Shown here piece by piece: positions 16,374-25,855 of a DNA stretch of 64,000 nt. The translations under genes were made by a program, and so were the position numbers. The DNA is from RGIG4140 sp045614025 (GTDB lineage Bacteria > Pseudomonadota > Alphaproteobacteria > CAAHEQ01 > UBA3637). The stretch's first letter is position 1. Every line of letters begins with the position of its first letter. Location of the stretch: NCBI GenBank assembly GCA_045614025.1, contig JAZLCE010000039.1, positions 25,327 through 89,326 of the forward strand, given 5' to 3'. Under the pieces are notes generated by a model that saw nothing but the letters and a program-made list of their open reading frames with translations, did no database searches and was not told the DNA's origin.

Positions 16374-16686
16374 TTTGTTAATCTCCTTGATAATTGTTGA
16401 TATGGGATATATTATATCACACTTTTTAAAAAATGTATACAAAAAAAATAAAACAAAATTTTAATTTATTGTGTTTTGAATGATTTTTTTATTTTTTTTG
16501 ATCTTAAATAATTAAATAATTTTAAAATTTCTGGTAGAAAAAGAGGTTTTGTGATGGGCTTTTATGGCAAAATTTTGTGCTTGTATTGAAAAAGTTGCTG
16601 ATAAGGTGATTAAAAAGATTGAAATTTAATTAGTTGTGTGTCAAAATGAGTGTGTAAAAAAATATGTGATAAAAAGGGGAGTTTTA
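16374..16686. other. AT-rich divergent spacer
   Basis: A 313-base spacer between a minus-strand and a plus-strand gene. It holds the -10 box of the minus-strand gene and a possible 21-codon plus-strand ORF at 16564. Nothing else is evident. Confidence 0.5.
16564..16629 (+). CDS. Possible 21-residue small protein
   Basis: The frame from ATG 16564 to TAA 16629 encodes MAKFCACIEKVADKVIKKI plus two residues, an amphipathic lysine-rich pattern. The ribosome site is poor (GATGGG). It could be a real small protein or chance. Confidence 0.2.
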   Translation: MAKFCACIEKVADKVIKKIEI

Positions 16687-17346
16687 ATGAAAAATTTTTT
16701 GCTAAAAAAATGGTTTGCGCCTATTATTTTGCTTATATGTTTGATTGTTGTTTTAAATTCTTATTTTTCAAAAATATTGACTTTGGTTGATCAAATTGGT
16801 GATGACTTTTTCCCAATTACCTTTCATCAAGGAGAAATTACTTATCCAGTGAACACCGTTATTGGAAAAAACGTTACTTTGGATGGTGAAACTATTAAAG
16901 TTGTGGTTGATACAAGAACAAATGTTATTGATTCTTTTTCTATAACAGTTCCTGGTGTATATTTGGGTAAAAAGTGTTTTTCCATTTATGATGGGAAAAC
17001 AACGAGCACTGAGTGTTTTCAAAATGAACCCAAAAAACCATTTACAATTCAAAAAAACGATTTTCAACAGGCATCTAATATCTTAAAAAATATAAGTCCT
17101 TTTCTTGTTAGTATAAGTGTTTTTTGTTTGGTTTATTTCATTGTTTTGTTTTATACACTTATAACACATTTGATTGTGAATATGTTAAGTGCAACAACAT
17201 TTTCTCAAACCTTATATGTTAATACATTGGCATATAGTGCGTTTTGGGTGATTGAAAGGGTTGCTTCGTTTGATCTAGGTTTTTTAATTAAACTTGTGTT
17301 ATTTGTTCTTATTAACTATTTGATTTTAAAGAGAAAGGATAGATAA
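16687..17346 (+). CDS. Integral membrane protein, DUF1189-like
   Basis: A 219-residue protein. It has one N-terminal membrane helix (about 10-32), a beta-rich extracytoplasmic domain of about 90 residues with two cysteines (KKCFSIYDGKTTSTECF), then three membrane helices. This topology resembles the DUF1189 family, but the resemblance is by layout only. The ATG at 16687 is chosen because GGGGAG lies six bases upstream; an upstream frame from 16636 has no ribosome site. A terminator follows at 17356. Function unknown. Confidence 0.65.
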   Translation: MKNFLLKKWFAPIILLICLIVVLNSYFSKILTLVDQIGDDFFPITFHQGEITYPVNTVIGKNVTLDGETIKVVVDTRTNVIDSFSITVPGVYLGKKCFSIYDGKTTSTECFQNEPKKPFTIQKNDFQQASNILKNISPFLVSISVFCLVYFIVLFYTLITHLIVNMLSATTFSQTLYVNTLAYSAFWVIERVASFDLGFLIKLVLFVLINYLILKRKDR

Positions 17347-17355
17347 AAATTGATA

Positions 17356-17395
17356 AAAAAATAGCTCTCTTAAAAAAAGGGGGGCTATTTTTTTT
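17356..17395 (+). terminator. Terminator after the DUF1189-like gene
   Basis: A 9-bp stem with two G-T pairs (ATAGCTCTC / GGGGGCTAT) is followed by eight Ts on the plus strand, 15 bases after the stop. Confidence 0.75.
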
Positions 17396-17447
17396 GATTT
17401 ATTCGTTTGTTTTAAAAAAAATAATCGGGAAATTAAAAAACTTTTTA

Positions 17448-17541
17448 AGGGTGCCTTTCATCCCTCGTATCCTTGGGACCGGCTGAAGCCGTCGCGTCTA
17501 TAAATAGCCGCCGGATTCTTCGAATCCTCCAATCGACCACC
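17448..17541. repeat. GC-rich hairpin island next to tRNA-Thr
   Basis: About 95 bases much richer in G and C than the surroundings. It contains the short palindromes CCGGCTGAAGCCG and GGATTCTTCGAATCC. It lies between two terminators downstream of tRNA-Thr. It resembles in composition the GC-rich units around tRNA-Ser at 61.2-61.8 kb, though only short words are shared. It may be a palindromic repeat element or tRNA-linked debris. Confidence 0.5.
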
Positions 17542-17543
17542 AT

Positions 17544-17575
17544 ATAAAAAAACCACCCAAGAGGGTGGTTTTTAA
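17544..17575 (-). terminator. Terminator of tRNA-Thr
   Basis: An 8-bp stem (AACCACCC / GGGTGGTT) with a 4-base loop and a T run on the minus strand, immediately downstream of the tRNA. Confidence 0.85.
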
Positions 17576-17579
17576 AAAA

Positions 17580-17655
<76 letters not shown>

Positions 17656-18017
17656 TTTGTGAGAATACTTATACACGATAAAAAAAATAAATGCAAGTGT
17701 TTTTTTGAAAGAAAATCAAAAAAAATGCATTTTTTTTAAAAGTGATTGATTTTGTGTGATATTTATTTGTCATTTATCTGTAAATTTCAATGAAATATCT
17801 CAATTTTTTGTGTGATTTTAATGATATTCATTGTCGTGCTGTCTTTTTTTGGAGGGTAACGCGATTTTTTTTTGGTGGGGATTAAAACCGCGATATAATG
17901 AAAAATAATGCAGGACTTTTTAGACGGCAAAAGAAAATTAGAAAGTGATGTTTTTATAATTTAGATTTATCGCTTGTGAACGTGTCAAAACATTCTTTTT
18001 GATCTAATTGTTTTAAC
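17656..18017. other. Gene-poor spacer with an orphan plus-strand promoter
   Basis: A 362-base region. It contains TTGGTG (17872-17877) and TATAAT (17894-17899) spaced 16 bases on the plus strand. An 18-codon frame (MQDFLDGKRKLESDVFII, from 17909) follows without a ribosome site. No annotated gene lies downstream on that strand, so a small RNA or tiny ORF is possible. The promoter of tRNA-Thr must lie in the right-to-left direction close to 17656 but is not clear. Confidence 0.4.
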
Positions 18018-18443
18018 TCAGCTTGTTCTAATTCGTTTCAATCTTTTTTTTGTTAATGAGTTGCAATAGTCTTTTTCAATATTAACAACTTTTTTGATAA
18101 AGAAAGGAGGGACGGCCAACACAGAAAAAAAGATGACAAACATAAAGAAAACAGGATCTGTTTTTTCTCCATAATTATAACTTATTGAAATGCTTGAAAC
18201 AATAAAAAGAATCAAGAGGCATAGATAGGCATGTCTGCGTTTAAATGTTCTAAATCCACCGGTGAAAATGTCACAAACAAAGTTGCTTTGTTTTTTTGCG
18301 ATTAAAGCGATGCAAACAAAAGCTGTAATAGGCAAAAAAACAAGGAGAGGCCAACCAAGAATATCACACAGTCCAATAAAAAAAGGTTTGGAAGTTGTTC
18401 TTTCTATAGCTGTATTATTTGTTTTTGTGGAGTAGGTGTTCAT
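18018..18443 (-). CDS. Small membrane protein with three transmembrane helices
   Basis: A 141-residue protein. Hydrophobic segments lie near residues 23-48 (FIGLCDILGWPLLVFLPITA), 72-88 and 97-117. The middle loop is basic (FRTFKRRHAY) and the C-terminus is basic, KKRLKRIRTS. AGGAG precedes the ATG by eight bases. It is not recognised and has no neighbour on the same strand. Confidence 0.65.
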   Translation of the reverse strand: MNTYSTKTNNTAIERTTSKPFFIGLCDILGWPLLVFLPITAFVCIALIAKKQSNFVCDIFTGGFRTFKRRHAYLCLLILFIVSSISISYNYGEKTDPVFFMFVIFFSVLAVPPFFIKKVVNIEKDYCNSLTKKRLKRIRTS

Positions 18444-18565
18444 TTTTTTTCTCCTGATTAAAAGTGTTTTTTTTAATATATCATAAAATGAATAAAAGTA
18501 AATCTTTTTTATCTTGTTGTTTTAAAAAAAATACATCAATAAAATCAATGTGTTATGTGTTACTG

Positions 18566-18594
18566 TTCACAAAAATGAATTTTTGTGCTATACT
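18566..18594 (+). promoter_or_regulatory. Promoter of the LRR gene
   Basis: TTCACA (18566-18571) and TATACT (18589-18594) with a 17-base spacer, 28 bases before the ATG at 18622. Confidence 0.7.
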
Positions 18595-18621
18595 ATAGAT
18601 AAGTTGTGTTTAGGAGGCTTC

Positions 18622-21600
18622 ATGACGGATATTACAGCAATATATCAAAAAATTTCAGAGCAAAATGGTTCGACATTTGCCCAAATGCTGCGAAAATATG
18701 ATAAAAATATTTTAAATATGCCGGCATTGGATGATTTGTTGCAATATGCGGGGAAAGATTTGGTTGGAACGCTTTTCTTTTTAGATACGTTAAAAGAAAA
18801 TAAAGATGCATTTAAAAATCAAGGATTTTGTGGGCACGAGGCTGTTTATTTTGATGATGATTTAATTGAGATTTTTATAAAAAAAGCTCATGAAATTAGA
18901 AAGATGGAAGGTGGTTATCCAAAATCATTTGTGGTGGCTCAAAATATTTTGAAAGAATATATGGATATTCGGCGCGAAAAATTAGCGATTGAAAAAGGTG
19001 TGTTGCCACAAGACATTAAGGATAATGAGATTTTTGCTGCAACAGAAAGAGAACAAGCTTTAAATTTGGATGTTGAGTTTATCAAAGAGGGGAATCCATC
19101 TTATCTTGTTGGGTATTTGCTCAACACAATGATTTCTAACGAAATTGAATTTTTGAAAAAGAAAGGGAAGGGTATTTCTGCCAGAAATTTAAATTTAGAG
19201 GAAGTGCGGGGCGAACTTTCAGCTTCTTTGGCGAAGTTTATGGGTAAATATCATTATGAGAATGGTAAGTTATATCGGTTTAATCTAGAGGCAAATGGTG
19301 TTTATTTTATGGACAATGCGATGCTGAAGGCTGGTGAGATTGTGCCCATTAACCCTGAAAAATATTTTCAAATTGATGGATTGATTGTTGATATAAAAAC
19401 AGGAAAAATTTTAAATCCAGCAGGTGTTGATGCAAAAAAGGTTGAGGCGTTAAGAGAAAAAATCAAAAATAAATCTCTTTCAGTGAAAGAAGAAAAAAAC
19501 ATTTGCATTTTGTGTGCAAATGAAAAAGAAGTTGAGTTTGTTAAAGAAGGTAAAAGCATGTCGGTTTTTGAACAGGTTTGCAGGTTGAAAGGACGGGCAT
19601 TTGCCGAAGCGTTAAGAGAAGCTGATAGCCGAATTTTTGATGTGCCAAAATTAACAGAGGTGATTAGATATGCTGATAAAGAGAATCCAGAATTTTTGAT
19701 TTTTTATTTGCAATCATTGAAAGAAAAATTGGAAACGGATATTAAATCAGATGTGAATTCATTAACTCACTTGTTTATGGCTGGATATGTGCCTTGTTAC
19801 ACACAGGAATTGACGGATAAATATATTCAACGGGTTAATAAGCTTGTGCCAGTTCGGATTGATGAAGAAGGCAAGAATGATCCTTCTGTTCCAAAAGAAT
19901 TGGCCATTCAATTGGCCCAAGATTATGCAAAAGATAAAAAAATCCTGCTTGCAAAAGAAAGAGGGTGTTTGGCTGAAGAAATTTCTGATTTAGATGTTTT
20001 AACCGTGACAAGTGAAACTGAAAAGAACGTGATTGCCCCTTATTATGCACCGGGGGAGGGCATTTGCACCTTGCGTGATCCAGATCGTCATGAGTCAAAT
20101 TTTATGATAAACGCGGTAAAAAGAAATGTAAATGATCTGAAACGAGAGAATTTTAAAAACCCTCGACGAGAAGATGAATATGGCACCTCAGTTATTTCAA
20201 TTCAAATTTCAAAATCACATAATGGTATTTCGATTAAAAACAGATATAATCACACTTTGCGAGAAGAAAATCCTGATAATACGTTCAACTCAAATCCTGA
20301 TTATATTTCACCTGGAATGGTTTCTGCCTTGAAATCAGACTTGAATACATCATTTGAGACAACACAGGTTGATGTTCCTTATCATCATGTTGCTTATGAT
20401 GGATCTTGCTTGTTTAATTATGACTATGAGATAAATGGGGTTTATTTTTCAAAGAATCATTATTTGAAAAATTATAAAGTTCATGATTTAAAAGACTGTC
20501 ATCGTTTAAGATATGGATATTTAACACCTCAAGGTGAGATTCTTTTGACCAGTTTGGGAAATGGGGCAGAAGAATTTAAAACTGTAATGGAAGAGGAGCT
20601 TAAAAATAAGCAAATTCGTTATGAAAAAGATGAAACAACAGGTTTTTCATATTTATATGCTGATAATAAGTTGGTGGCAAAGTTCAAAGATAATGAGGTT
20701 GTTGCACTTCATTTGGCTGAAACAATGGAATTGCCTTATTCATTTTTAAAAGATGCACCTTTGTTGGAAGAGTTGACGGCTAAAAATGTGATCTGTGTGT
20801 CAAATGAGGTGTTAATGAATGCCCCGCGCTTAAAAAAAGTTGATTTGCCAAACTGTGTTTGTGTGCAGTATGATTTTTTACAAAATTCAACTGATGTAAA
20901 AATCAACATGCCATCTGTTTTTGAAAATAACCAGCTTAAAAGTTTTCATAAACGATTGAATTCTTCATTGGCTGTTAGTAATTTGGCCAAATGGGTGCCT
21001 GAGGAATTTAAAAATAAAAGTGTTAGCCTTAAAATTGTTAATGGATGGAAAATGGTTTTGGCAAATGGGAAACCAGTGGCTCGATTGACAAATGCAGGTG
21101 ATCTTTATGGGCTTTATTTGAATAATAGCAAAAAATTTCCCCCTCTTTTATTTTTTGATATTGAAGAAATTGTGGCGCCACATGTTGAAACGATTGATAG
21201 ATACACCTCATTTTTTGATAGCAAAAATCTAAAACGTGTGGAATTGCCAAATTGTTATTATATTGCAAGTGAAAAAGGTAAGGTTCAACACGAAGATTGT
21301 GTGATAAATGCGCCTTATATCTATAATGATGCAGAGGGGGTTTTGAGTGGGTGTTTGTTAAAAAAACTTTCACCAAATCTTACTTTTCCAGCCGAGATAG
21401 GAATCTTTTTTAACAAGTATTTTAAAGATAAAAAAGTCAGTTTTGAAAAAGAAGGGCAATTTTCTTATTTATGTGTTGATGGGCAACGAGTTGTTACCTG
21501 TGATTTAAAAAGAGATCAGATTACTCATTTAAAATTAACTGGATTAGAAGACTTTGATTTGAAGTTGTTGTGTGATCGCTCATTTGCGTTGAAAGAGCTT

Positions 21601-23097
21601 TCTTTGCCTGACACAAAAAGAATTTTGCCGGAAAAAGAGTTTTTGCCAAATTTAGAGTTGAACAATTTGCAAAAATTACATGTTCCGAATGCTGAAAGTT
21701 TGGGGGTGAATGGATTTTTTCTTTTGGAGCATGTTGAGTTAAACCCTGATGATTATAATAAAGAAAAGCTAGAAAAAAATGGTGTTTATTTCTTTAACAA
21801 TATGGCATTTAATGCGAATTTAAAACGATTTGTTTCCCAAAAACATTATTTAAAAACGTTTTGTTCAATGGTGAATAAAAATATTGAGTTAGGTGCTGGT
21901 TTTGATGGTGTCTCGGGAGGTTTAACGGTTTCAAAAACAGATGATGGGGTATTTAAACTTTTTTTGAATAACAAGTTGATGGCTGAGTTAGAAGATGGGT
22001 GTTTTAAAAAGCTGAATTTGGCATATATTCAAAAAATGGAACCTTCAACAATTGGGTATTCAAGTGATCTTGTAGAATTAAAAATGGATAATTTGCAAGA
22101 GATGGGTTCTGGCAACATGAATTATATTTCTGTTGAAAAAATTCATTTCCCAAAATTAAAAAATATTGGAGATGATTGTTTTAATTCTTTTAATGGGAAG
22201 GAAATCTCTTTGCCCGAGGTTAAAACGATTGGTAAGGCCTCTTTTTGTGGAGAAGGAGAGGGTAAAAAAGTTTTGTTGCCAAATTTGGCTGAAGCTGATT
22301 TATCAACGTGTTTTTCGGATCAAGGTATTTTTTCAGGAATGGAAATTGAAACAAATTATTTTAAAGATAATAATCAAGTTGTTTTTGGTGAGGTGATTGT
22401 TAATTTGCATCAAAATAAGATTATTGTGCCGTCAAGAGATACACATAATAAATTTGAAAAAATGTTGGCACAAGAAACAGATTCTTGCAAATTAAGAATT
22501 GAAGAAAAAGATGGAATTGCTTTTTTATATAGCGATGAACGGCCGTTGATGCGGTTGGAAAATGGAAAAATAACGGGTCTTTATCTTGAAAAAGCTCAAA
22601 CAATCAACCTGAATGTGCCGTTAAAGGGGTTAAAAGAAGTTGTCGCAAAAAATGCCACAAAAATTGAGCAAACAAGCTCATATTTATCAGCGCTTGAACG
22701 GCTTGAAGCAAATCATGTTGAGGAGATGTCAGATAATTGTTTGAATAGGATGATAAATTTGAAAGAAATTTCTCTTCCTAATTTGAAAAAAATGGGAGAT
22801 AACTGTTGTGTTGATCTTAAAAAAACTTTAGTTTTGAAGTTTAATCAGTTGAAAGAATGCGGTAAAGGATGTTTTGTTAATATGCCTTTATTAAAAGAGT
22901 TTTCAGCCATCTATTTGGAAAAAGCTGGTGAGGGTTCTTTTGAACAAACACCCCAGTTGAAGCATATGAATACGCCATTTTTGCAAAATAGATTAGCTTT
23001 GTTAAAAGATCATCCCGAAAAACGCCGCTTGCTTAAAAGCATGAGAAAAAGACCGTTTTTCTCACACATCAATCATGCTGGTTTTTTGGCAAAATAA
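18622..23097 (+). CDS. Giant BspA-type leucine-rich repeat protein
   Basis: A 1491-residue protein with no signal peptide. The N-terminal 600 residues hold a tandem duplication: the module starting FAQMLRKYDKNILNMPALDD reappears as FAEALREADSRIFDVPKLTE about 330 residues later. From about residue 650 a second repeated architecture follows. A strand pair (for example FSYLYADNKLVAKFKDNEVV) leads into LRR_5-type units (LKKVDLPNCVCV, LKRVELPNCYYI, LKEISLPNLKKMG), and this recurs about five times. NGVYF plus an N-rich turn also recurs. LRR_5 proteins bind proteins or glycans, and in host-associated bacteria many are adhesins or effectors; without a signal peptide it would need another route out or act inside. 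AGGAGG before 18622 decides the start. Confidence 0.8.
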   Translation: MTDITAIYQKISEQNGSTFAQMLRKYDKNILNMPALDDLLQYAGKDLVGTLFFLDTLKENKDAFKNQGFCGHEAVYFDDDLIEIFIKKAHEIRKMEGGYPKSFVVAQNILKEYMDIRREKLAIEKGVLPQDIKDNEIFAATEREQALNLDVEFIKEGNPSYLVGYLLNTMISNEIEFLKKKGKGISARNLNLEEVRGELSASLAKFMGKYHYENGKLYRFNLEANGVYFMDNAMLKAGEIVPINPEKYFQIDGLIVDIKTGKILNPAGVDAKKVEALREKIKNKSLSVKEEKNICILCANEKEVEFVKEGKSMSVFEQVCRLKGRAFAEALREADSRIFDVPKLTEVIRYADKENPEFLIFYLQSLKEKLETDIKSDVNSLTHLFMAGYVPCYTQELTDKYIQRVNKLVPVRIDEEGKNDPSVPKELAIQLAQDYAKDKKILLAKERGCLAEEISDLDVLTVTSETEKNVIAPYYAPGEGICTLRDPDRHESNFMINAVKRNVNDLKRENFKNPRREDEYGTSVISIQISKSHNGISIKNRYNHTLREENPDNTFNSNPDYISPGMVSALKSDLNTSFETTQVDVPYHHVAYDGSCLFNYDYEINGVYFSKNHYLKNYKVHDLKDCHRLRYGYLTPQGEILLTSLGNGAEEFKTVMEEELKNKQIRYEKDETTGFSYLYADNKLVAKFKDNEVVALHLAETMELPYSFLKDAPLLEELTAKNVICVSNEVLMNAPRLKKVDLPNCVCVQYDFLQNSTDVKINMPSVFENNQLKSFHKRLNSSLAVSNLAKWVPEEFKNKSVSLKIVNGWKMVLANGKPVARLTNAGDLYGLYLNNSKKFPPLLFFDIEEIVAPHVETIDRYTSFFDSKNLKRVELPNCYYIASEKGKVQHEDCVINAPYIYNDAEGVLSGCLLKKLSPNLTFPAEIGIFFNKYFKDKKVSFEKEGQFSYLCVDGQRVVTCDLKRDQITHLKLTGLEDFDLKLLCDRSFALKELSLPDTKRILPEKEFLPNLELNNLQKLHVPNAESLGVNGFFLLEHVELNPDDYNKEKLEKNGVYFFNNMAFNANLKRFVSQKHYLKTFCSMVNKNIELGAGFDGVSGGLTVSKTDDGVFKLFLNNKLMAELEDGCFKKLNLAYIQKMEPSTIGYSSDLVELKMDNLQEMGSGNMNYISVEKIHFPKLKNIGDDCFNSFNGKEISLPEVKTIGKASFCGEGEGKKVLLPNLAEADLSTCFSDQGIFSGMEIETNYFKDNNQVVFGEVIVNLHQNKIIVPSRDTHNKFEKMLAQETDSCKLRIEEKDGIAFLYSDERPLMRLENGKITGLYLEKAQTINLNVPLKGLKEVVAKNATKIEQTSSYLSALERLEANHVEEMSDNCLNRMINLKEISLPNLKKMGDNCCVDLKKTLVLKFNQLKECGKGCFVNMPLLKEFSAIYLEKAGEGSFEQTPQLKHMNTPFLQNRLALLKDHPEKRRLLKSMRKRPFFSHINHAGFLAK

Positions 23098-23115
23098 ATT
23101 AAACAGGGTTTGTCA

Positions 23116-23736
23116 TCAATCTCTTTGACGGGGTTTTGCAAGAAATAAACCAGATTGCTCATGAAATTTAGCATTAAATCCATTTTTGTTAAAGCAATCG
23201 AGCCACCATTTTTGGCTTTTAATTACACGGGGGCCAATTGTGCTTGCACGATATTCTGTGCCACCTGCTTTTTCATCATCTTCTGTTGTAAGATGAATGG
23301 CAACAACAAGTTTTGAATTTTTAAATTTATCTAAAACAGCGGGGATTTCTTCTTCTTTAACGCAAGTGAGCACTTCATTGCAATAAACAAGATCATGATT
23401 AATGGGTTGTTGATAATCCAAAATAGACCCGATTGTCACATTTGGATGAATAGGTTTATATTCTTTGATATCAATGCCGTTAACGCGCATGCCCATTTTT
23501 TCTGCTTGAACTAATAGTTTTCCAGAGGCGCAGCCACAATCAAAAAAGGAAAGAGGTTTTTCCCCCAATTCTTCTTGATATAACCCAATGATTTTTTTAA
23601 TAGGTTGGGTGTAAATAATCCATAAGGCACCTGATTTTTCCCGACTATAGTAGGTGTATGGGCATTTAATTTCATAATAACACTTTTGTTTTTCGTCTTT
23701 TGATTTGCTAAATAATTTTTTAAAAAAATTAAACAT
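23116..23736 (-). CDS. SAM-dependent methyltransferase-like protein
   Basis: A 206-residue protein of class I Rossmann methyltransferase type. Motif I is FFDCGCASGKLL (residues about 60-71), followed by the acidic strand end NGIDI, NVTIGSILDY (motif II-like) and DLVYCNEVLTCV (motif IV position). The substrate is unknown; the second half does not match rRNA or ubiquinone enzymes that I know. It ends AKPRQRD, the clearest form of the shared tail, which is unexpected for a housekeeping methyltransferase and groups it with the effector-like proteins. The ribosome site (AAGAG) is weak. Confidence 0.75.
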   Translation of the reverse strand: MFNFFKKLFSKSKDEKQKCYYEIKCPYTYYSREKSGALWIIYTQPIKKIIGLYQEELGEKPLSFFDCGCASGKLLVQAEKMGMRVNGIDIKEYKPIHPNVTIGSILDYQQPINHDLVYCNEVLTCVKEEEIPAVLDKFKNSKLVVAIHLTTEDDEKAGGTEYRASTIGPRVIKSQKWWLDCFNKNGFNAKFHEQSGLFLAKPRQRD

Positions 23737-24063
23737 TGGAATTTTGTTACTCTTATTAAAATTCCCTATCTTTGTTGGCGTTTACAATATCATATTTTTC
23801 AATAAATTTCAATGAAAATTTAGATGTTTTTTTAGTTGTTGACTTATGTATGGTTAAAATAAAATGGTTTTTTATTTGTGAGATTTTAAAGTTTTTGTTA
23901 TTAAAAGAGTCAAAGGATCAAAAGGGTAGGGGGTGGAATTCATTTTATAGCACATCAGCTACTTAAATTCCTTTAAGTAGCTGAGCAAAATAAATATATT
24001 TTTCAAAAAGAATGATTCAACAAATGGATTAAATCATAAAAAAAGCTTGTTTAATATTCGCTC
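23737..24063. other. Spacer with a perfect inverted repeat
   Basis: A 327-base spacer between two minus-strand genes. Apart from the inverted repeat at 23956-23983 and a possible extended -10 box (TGCTATAAA on the minus strand, about 23944-23952) for the methyltransferase gene, no feature stands out. The open frame on the plus strand is not convincing. Confidence 0.5.
23956..23983. repeat. Perfect 12-bp inverted repeat (operator or hairpin)
   Basis: CAGCTACTTAAA and TTTAAGTAGCTG flank a TTCC loop. No T run follows on either strand, so it is not a standard terminator. On the minus strand it sits just upstream of a TGCTATAAA box, near the place of a -35 element, which suits an operator. Confidence 0.5.
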
Positions 24064-25854
24064 TTATTTTTTGCTTTGTAATATGAGTTTATTATCTTTA
24101 TAAACACCTGTTTCAATGATTTGCCCTTGTTTGTTATAAATAGAATATTCTCCATTTAATTGATCATTTTGATATATTGCTTTTATTTTAAGCTCGCCAG
24201 TTTCATAGTGCCAAACAGCAACGCCTTCTTTAATATCTTTCCAAGAGTTTTCGGATATCTTTTTTTCTTGATATGGAATAATGGATTTTAAGGTGCCGTT
24301 GTCATAGTAGTAATAATATTTTGTTTCAGATGAATCATTTTTAAAGGTTTTAATGCTTTTTAGTTTACCATCACTATGATAATTTTTTCTCTCAATTATT
24401 TTTCCAAGTTTTTCAAAGGTTTCTGAATATCCTTTTTTGTTAAATTCTTTAATCATTGTATCAGCATACGCATGATTGGTTAAATGATGCTCTTCTTTTT
24501 CTAATTTATTATCTTTGTTATAATAGAAATCAACATTTCCAACTCGTTTGATTTTTGGAGAGTTTTCATCTGATATTTTGCAAGAATAGGTAATTGAAAC
24601 GCCATTGGGATCAAAATTTATGATTTTGCTAAAATGTCTGTTTGGACATTTAAAGCATAAGTCAGATAAATCTAAAATCACATCACTTGGATTATCACAA
24701 GCATAACATTCCCCTTGATAATCCATTAAAGGCTTATCTTCAGGGCAATTGCTTTGTTTGATATTTGGTTCCAAAAAAGTTGAATTTTGAGTGGTTGTTT
24801 CTTCGTTTGTGTTTAAAATGCAATTTTTAGAATCGTTATCAATGGAGAGGATATCGTCATCCATTTCTTGTGTTTCTTCTATACGATTTGGGCAAATAGT
24901 GGCGCAATTTCCAGCTTTAACAAGAATGTCATCTTCTGTGTTACAAGAATAGCAGTTTCCCATAATATCTCTTAATGGTTTTTCTTTAGGGCAGCTAGAT
25001 AAGGCGCAATAATCTATGGATTCATTTTCATCTTCAATATGAATTGTTGTTCTTTTCTCCTGACAGATGTTGCAATTTTTTGCATCTTGAATCGATAGAG
25101 GTTCATCGCAAGAAAGGCACTGTCCGTGGGATTTTATTGGTTTATCAGCAGGGCAATTTATTAATCCACAGCCTGCGTTTTTGTATAATTTGCGTGTAGG
25201 GTTTCCTTGTTCATCTGTGCACATACTTTGACATAAGTGAACATCATTTGGTGACATATCAAGCACCCCCTCATATGAACAATTATAGCAAGAGCCTTTT
25301 TCTCTTAATGGATGAGTTTCAGGGCAACTGATGGGTTCAATTTTGCAGTCACCAAAAGTGTTCTTGCTTGTATTTTCAGGGCATTCTTTTAATGCGCATC
25401 CAAAAAAAGTTTTTCTTCTTGTTGAAGAGCCGTTTATTTGGCATTTTGTTTCACAGTCATTTTCGTTTTTAAGTTTAATAACTTCAAGTTCAGAACAAGG
25501 GTAACAGTTGCCGTGAATATCTTTTAATGGCGCATTTTCTGGACATGTTTCCTTATTTATTGGTTCGCAGTGACCCCATGTGTCTTTTTTAAGTCCATCA
25601 GGGCAATTGATAAGTTCGCAATTGTCTGAATCAGATGTTTTTCGGATATAGGTTCCTTCTTGTGTTTTGCATAAACTGGAACAGTCGATCAATCTGTTGG
25701 GTTTAAAGCTTTTTAGGCTGTTACAACTTTGACAATAGCCATCTTTATCTAACACCATTCCTTGAGGGCAGATGGCTGGGACAGAGGAATTATCATTTGC
25801 AAAAGAGGATAAACTTAAAAAACAAATTAAACCTGTTAAGAGTATTTTTTTCAT
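24064..25854 (-). CDS. Secreted cysteine-rich modular protein with C-terminal MORN-like repeats
   Basis: A 596-residue protein. The Sec signal peptide starts MKKILLTGLICFLSLSSFA. Residues about 20-390 hold roughly eight cysteine modules of the form CP-x4-PL-x-D-x2-G-x-CY-x-C plus a partner cysteine cluster (for example CPEDKPLMDYQGECYACD). The modules should form many disulfides in the periplasm or outside the cell. The C-terminal 180 residues carry MORN_2-like repeats (YYYDNGTLKSIIPYQ, HYETGELKIKAIYQNDQLNG). The ATG at 25854 is used, one base after the upstream stop, with AGAGG nine bases before it. An ATG at 25863 has no spacing from the ribosome site. Function unknown; the pair probably acts together at the surface. 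Confidence 0.8.
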   Translation of the reverse strand: MKKILLTGLICFLSLSSFANDNSSVPAICPQGMVLDKDGYCQSCNSLKSFKPNRLIDCSSLCKTQEGTYIRKTSDSDNCELINCPDGLKKDTWGHCEPINKETCPENAPLKDIHGNCYPCSELEVIKLKNENDCETKCQINGSSTRRKTFFGCALKECPENTSKNTFGDCKIEPISCPETHPLREKGSCYNCSYEGVLDMSPNDVHLCQSMCTDEQGNPTRKLYKNAGCGLINCPADKPIKSHGQCLSCDEPLSIQDAKNCNICQEKRTTIHIEDENESIDYCALSSCPKEKPLRDIMGNCYSCNTEDDILVKAGNCATICPNRIEETQEMDDDILSIDNDSKNCILNTNEETTTQNSTFLEPNIKQSNCPEDKPLMDYQGECYACDNPSDVILDLSDLCFKCPNRHFSKIINFDPNGVSITYSCKISDENSPKIKRVGNVDFYYNKDNKLEKEEHHLTNHAYADTMIKEFNKKGYSETFEKLGKIIERKNYHSDGKLKSIKTFKNDSSETKYYYYYDNGTLKSIIPYQEKKISENSWKDIKEGVAVWHYETGELKIKAIYQNDQLNGEYSIYNKQGQIIETGVYKDNKLILQSKK

Positions 25855-25855
25855 G

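Noticed and set aside
23772..23966. 64-codon plus-strand frame upstream of the cysteine-rich genes
   Set aside because: No ribosome site, F/L-rich composition and it runs over the inverted repeat.
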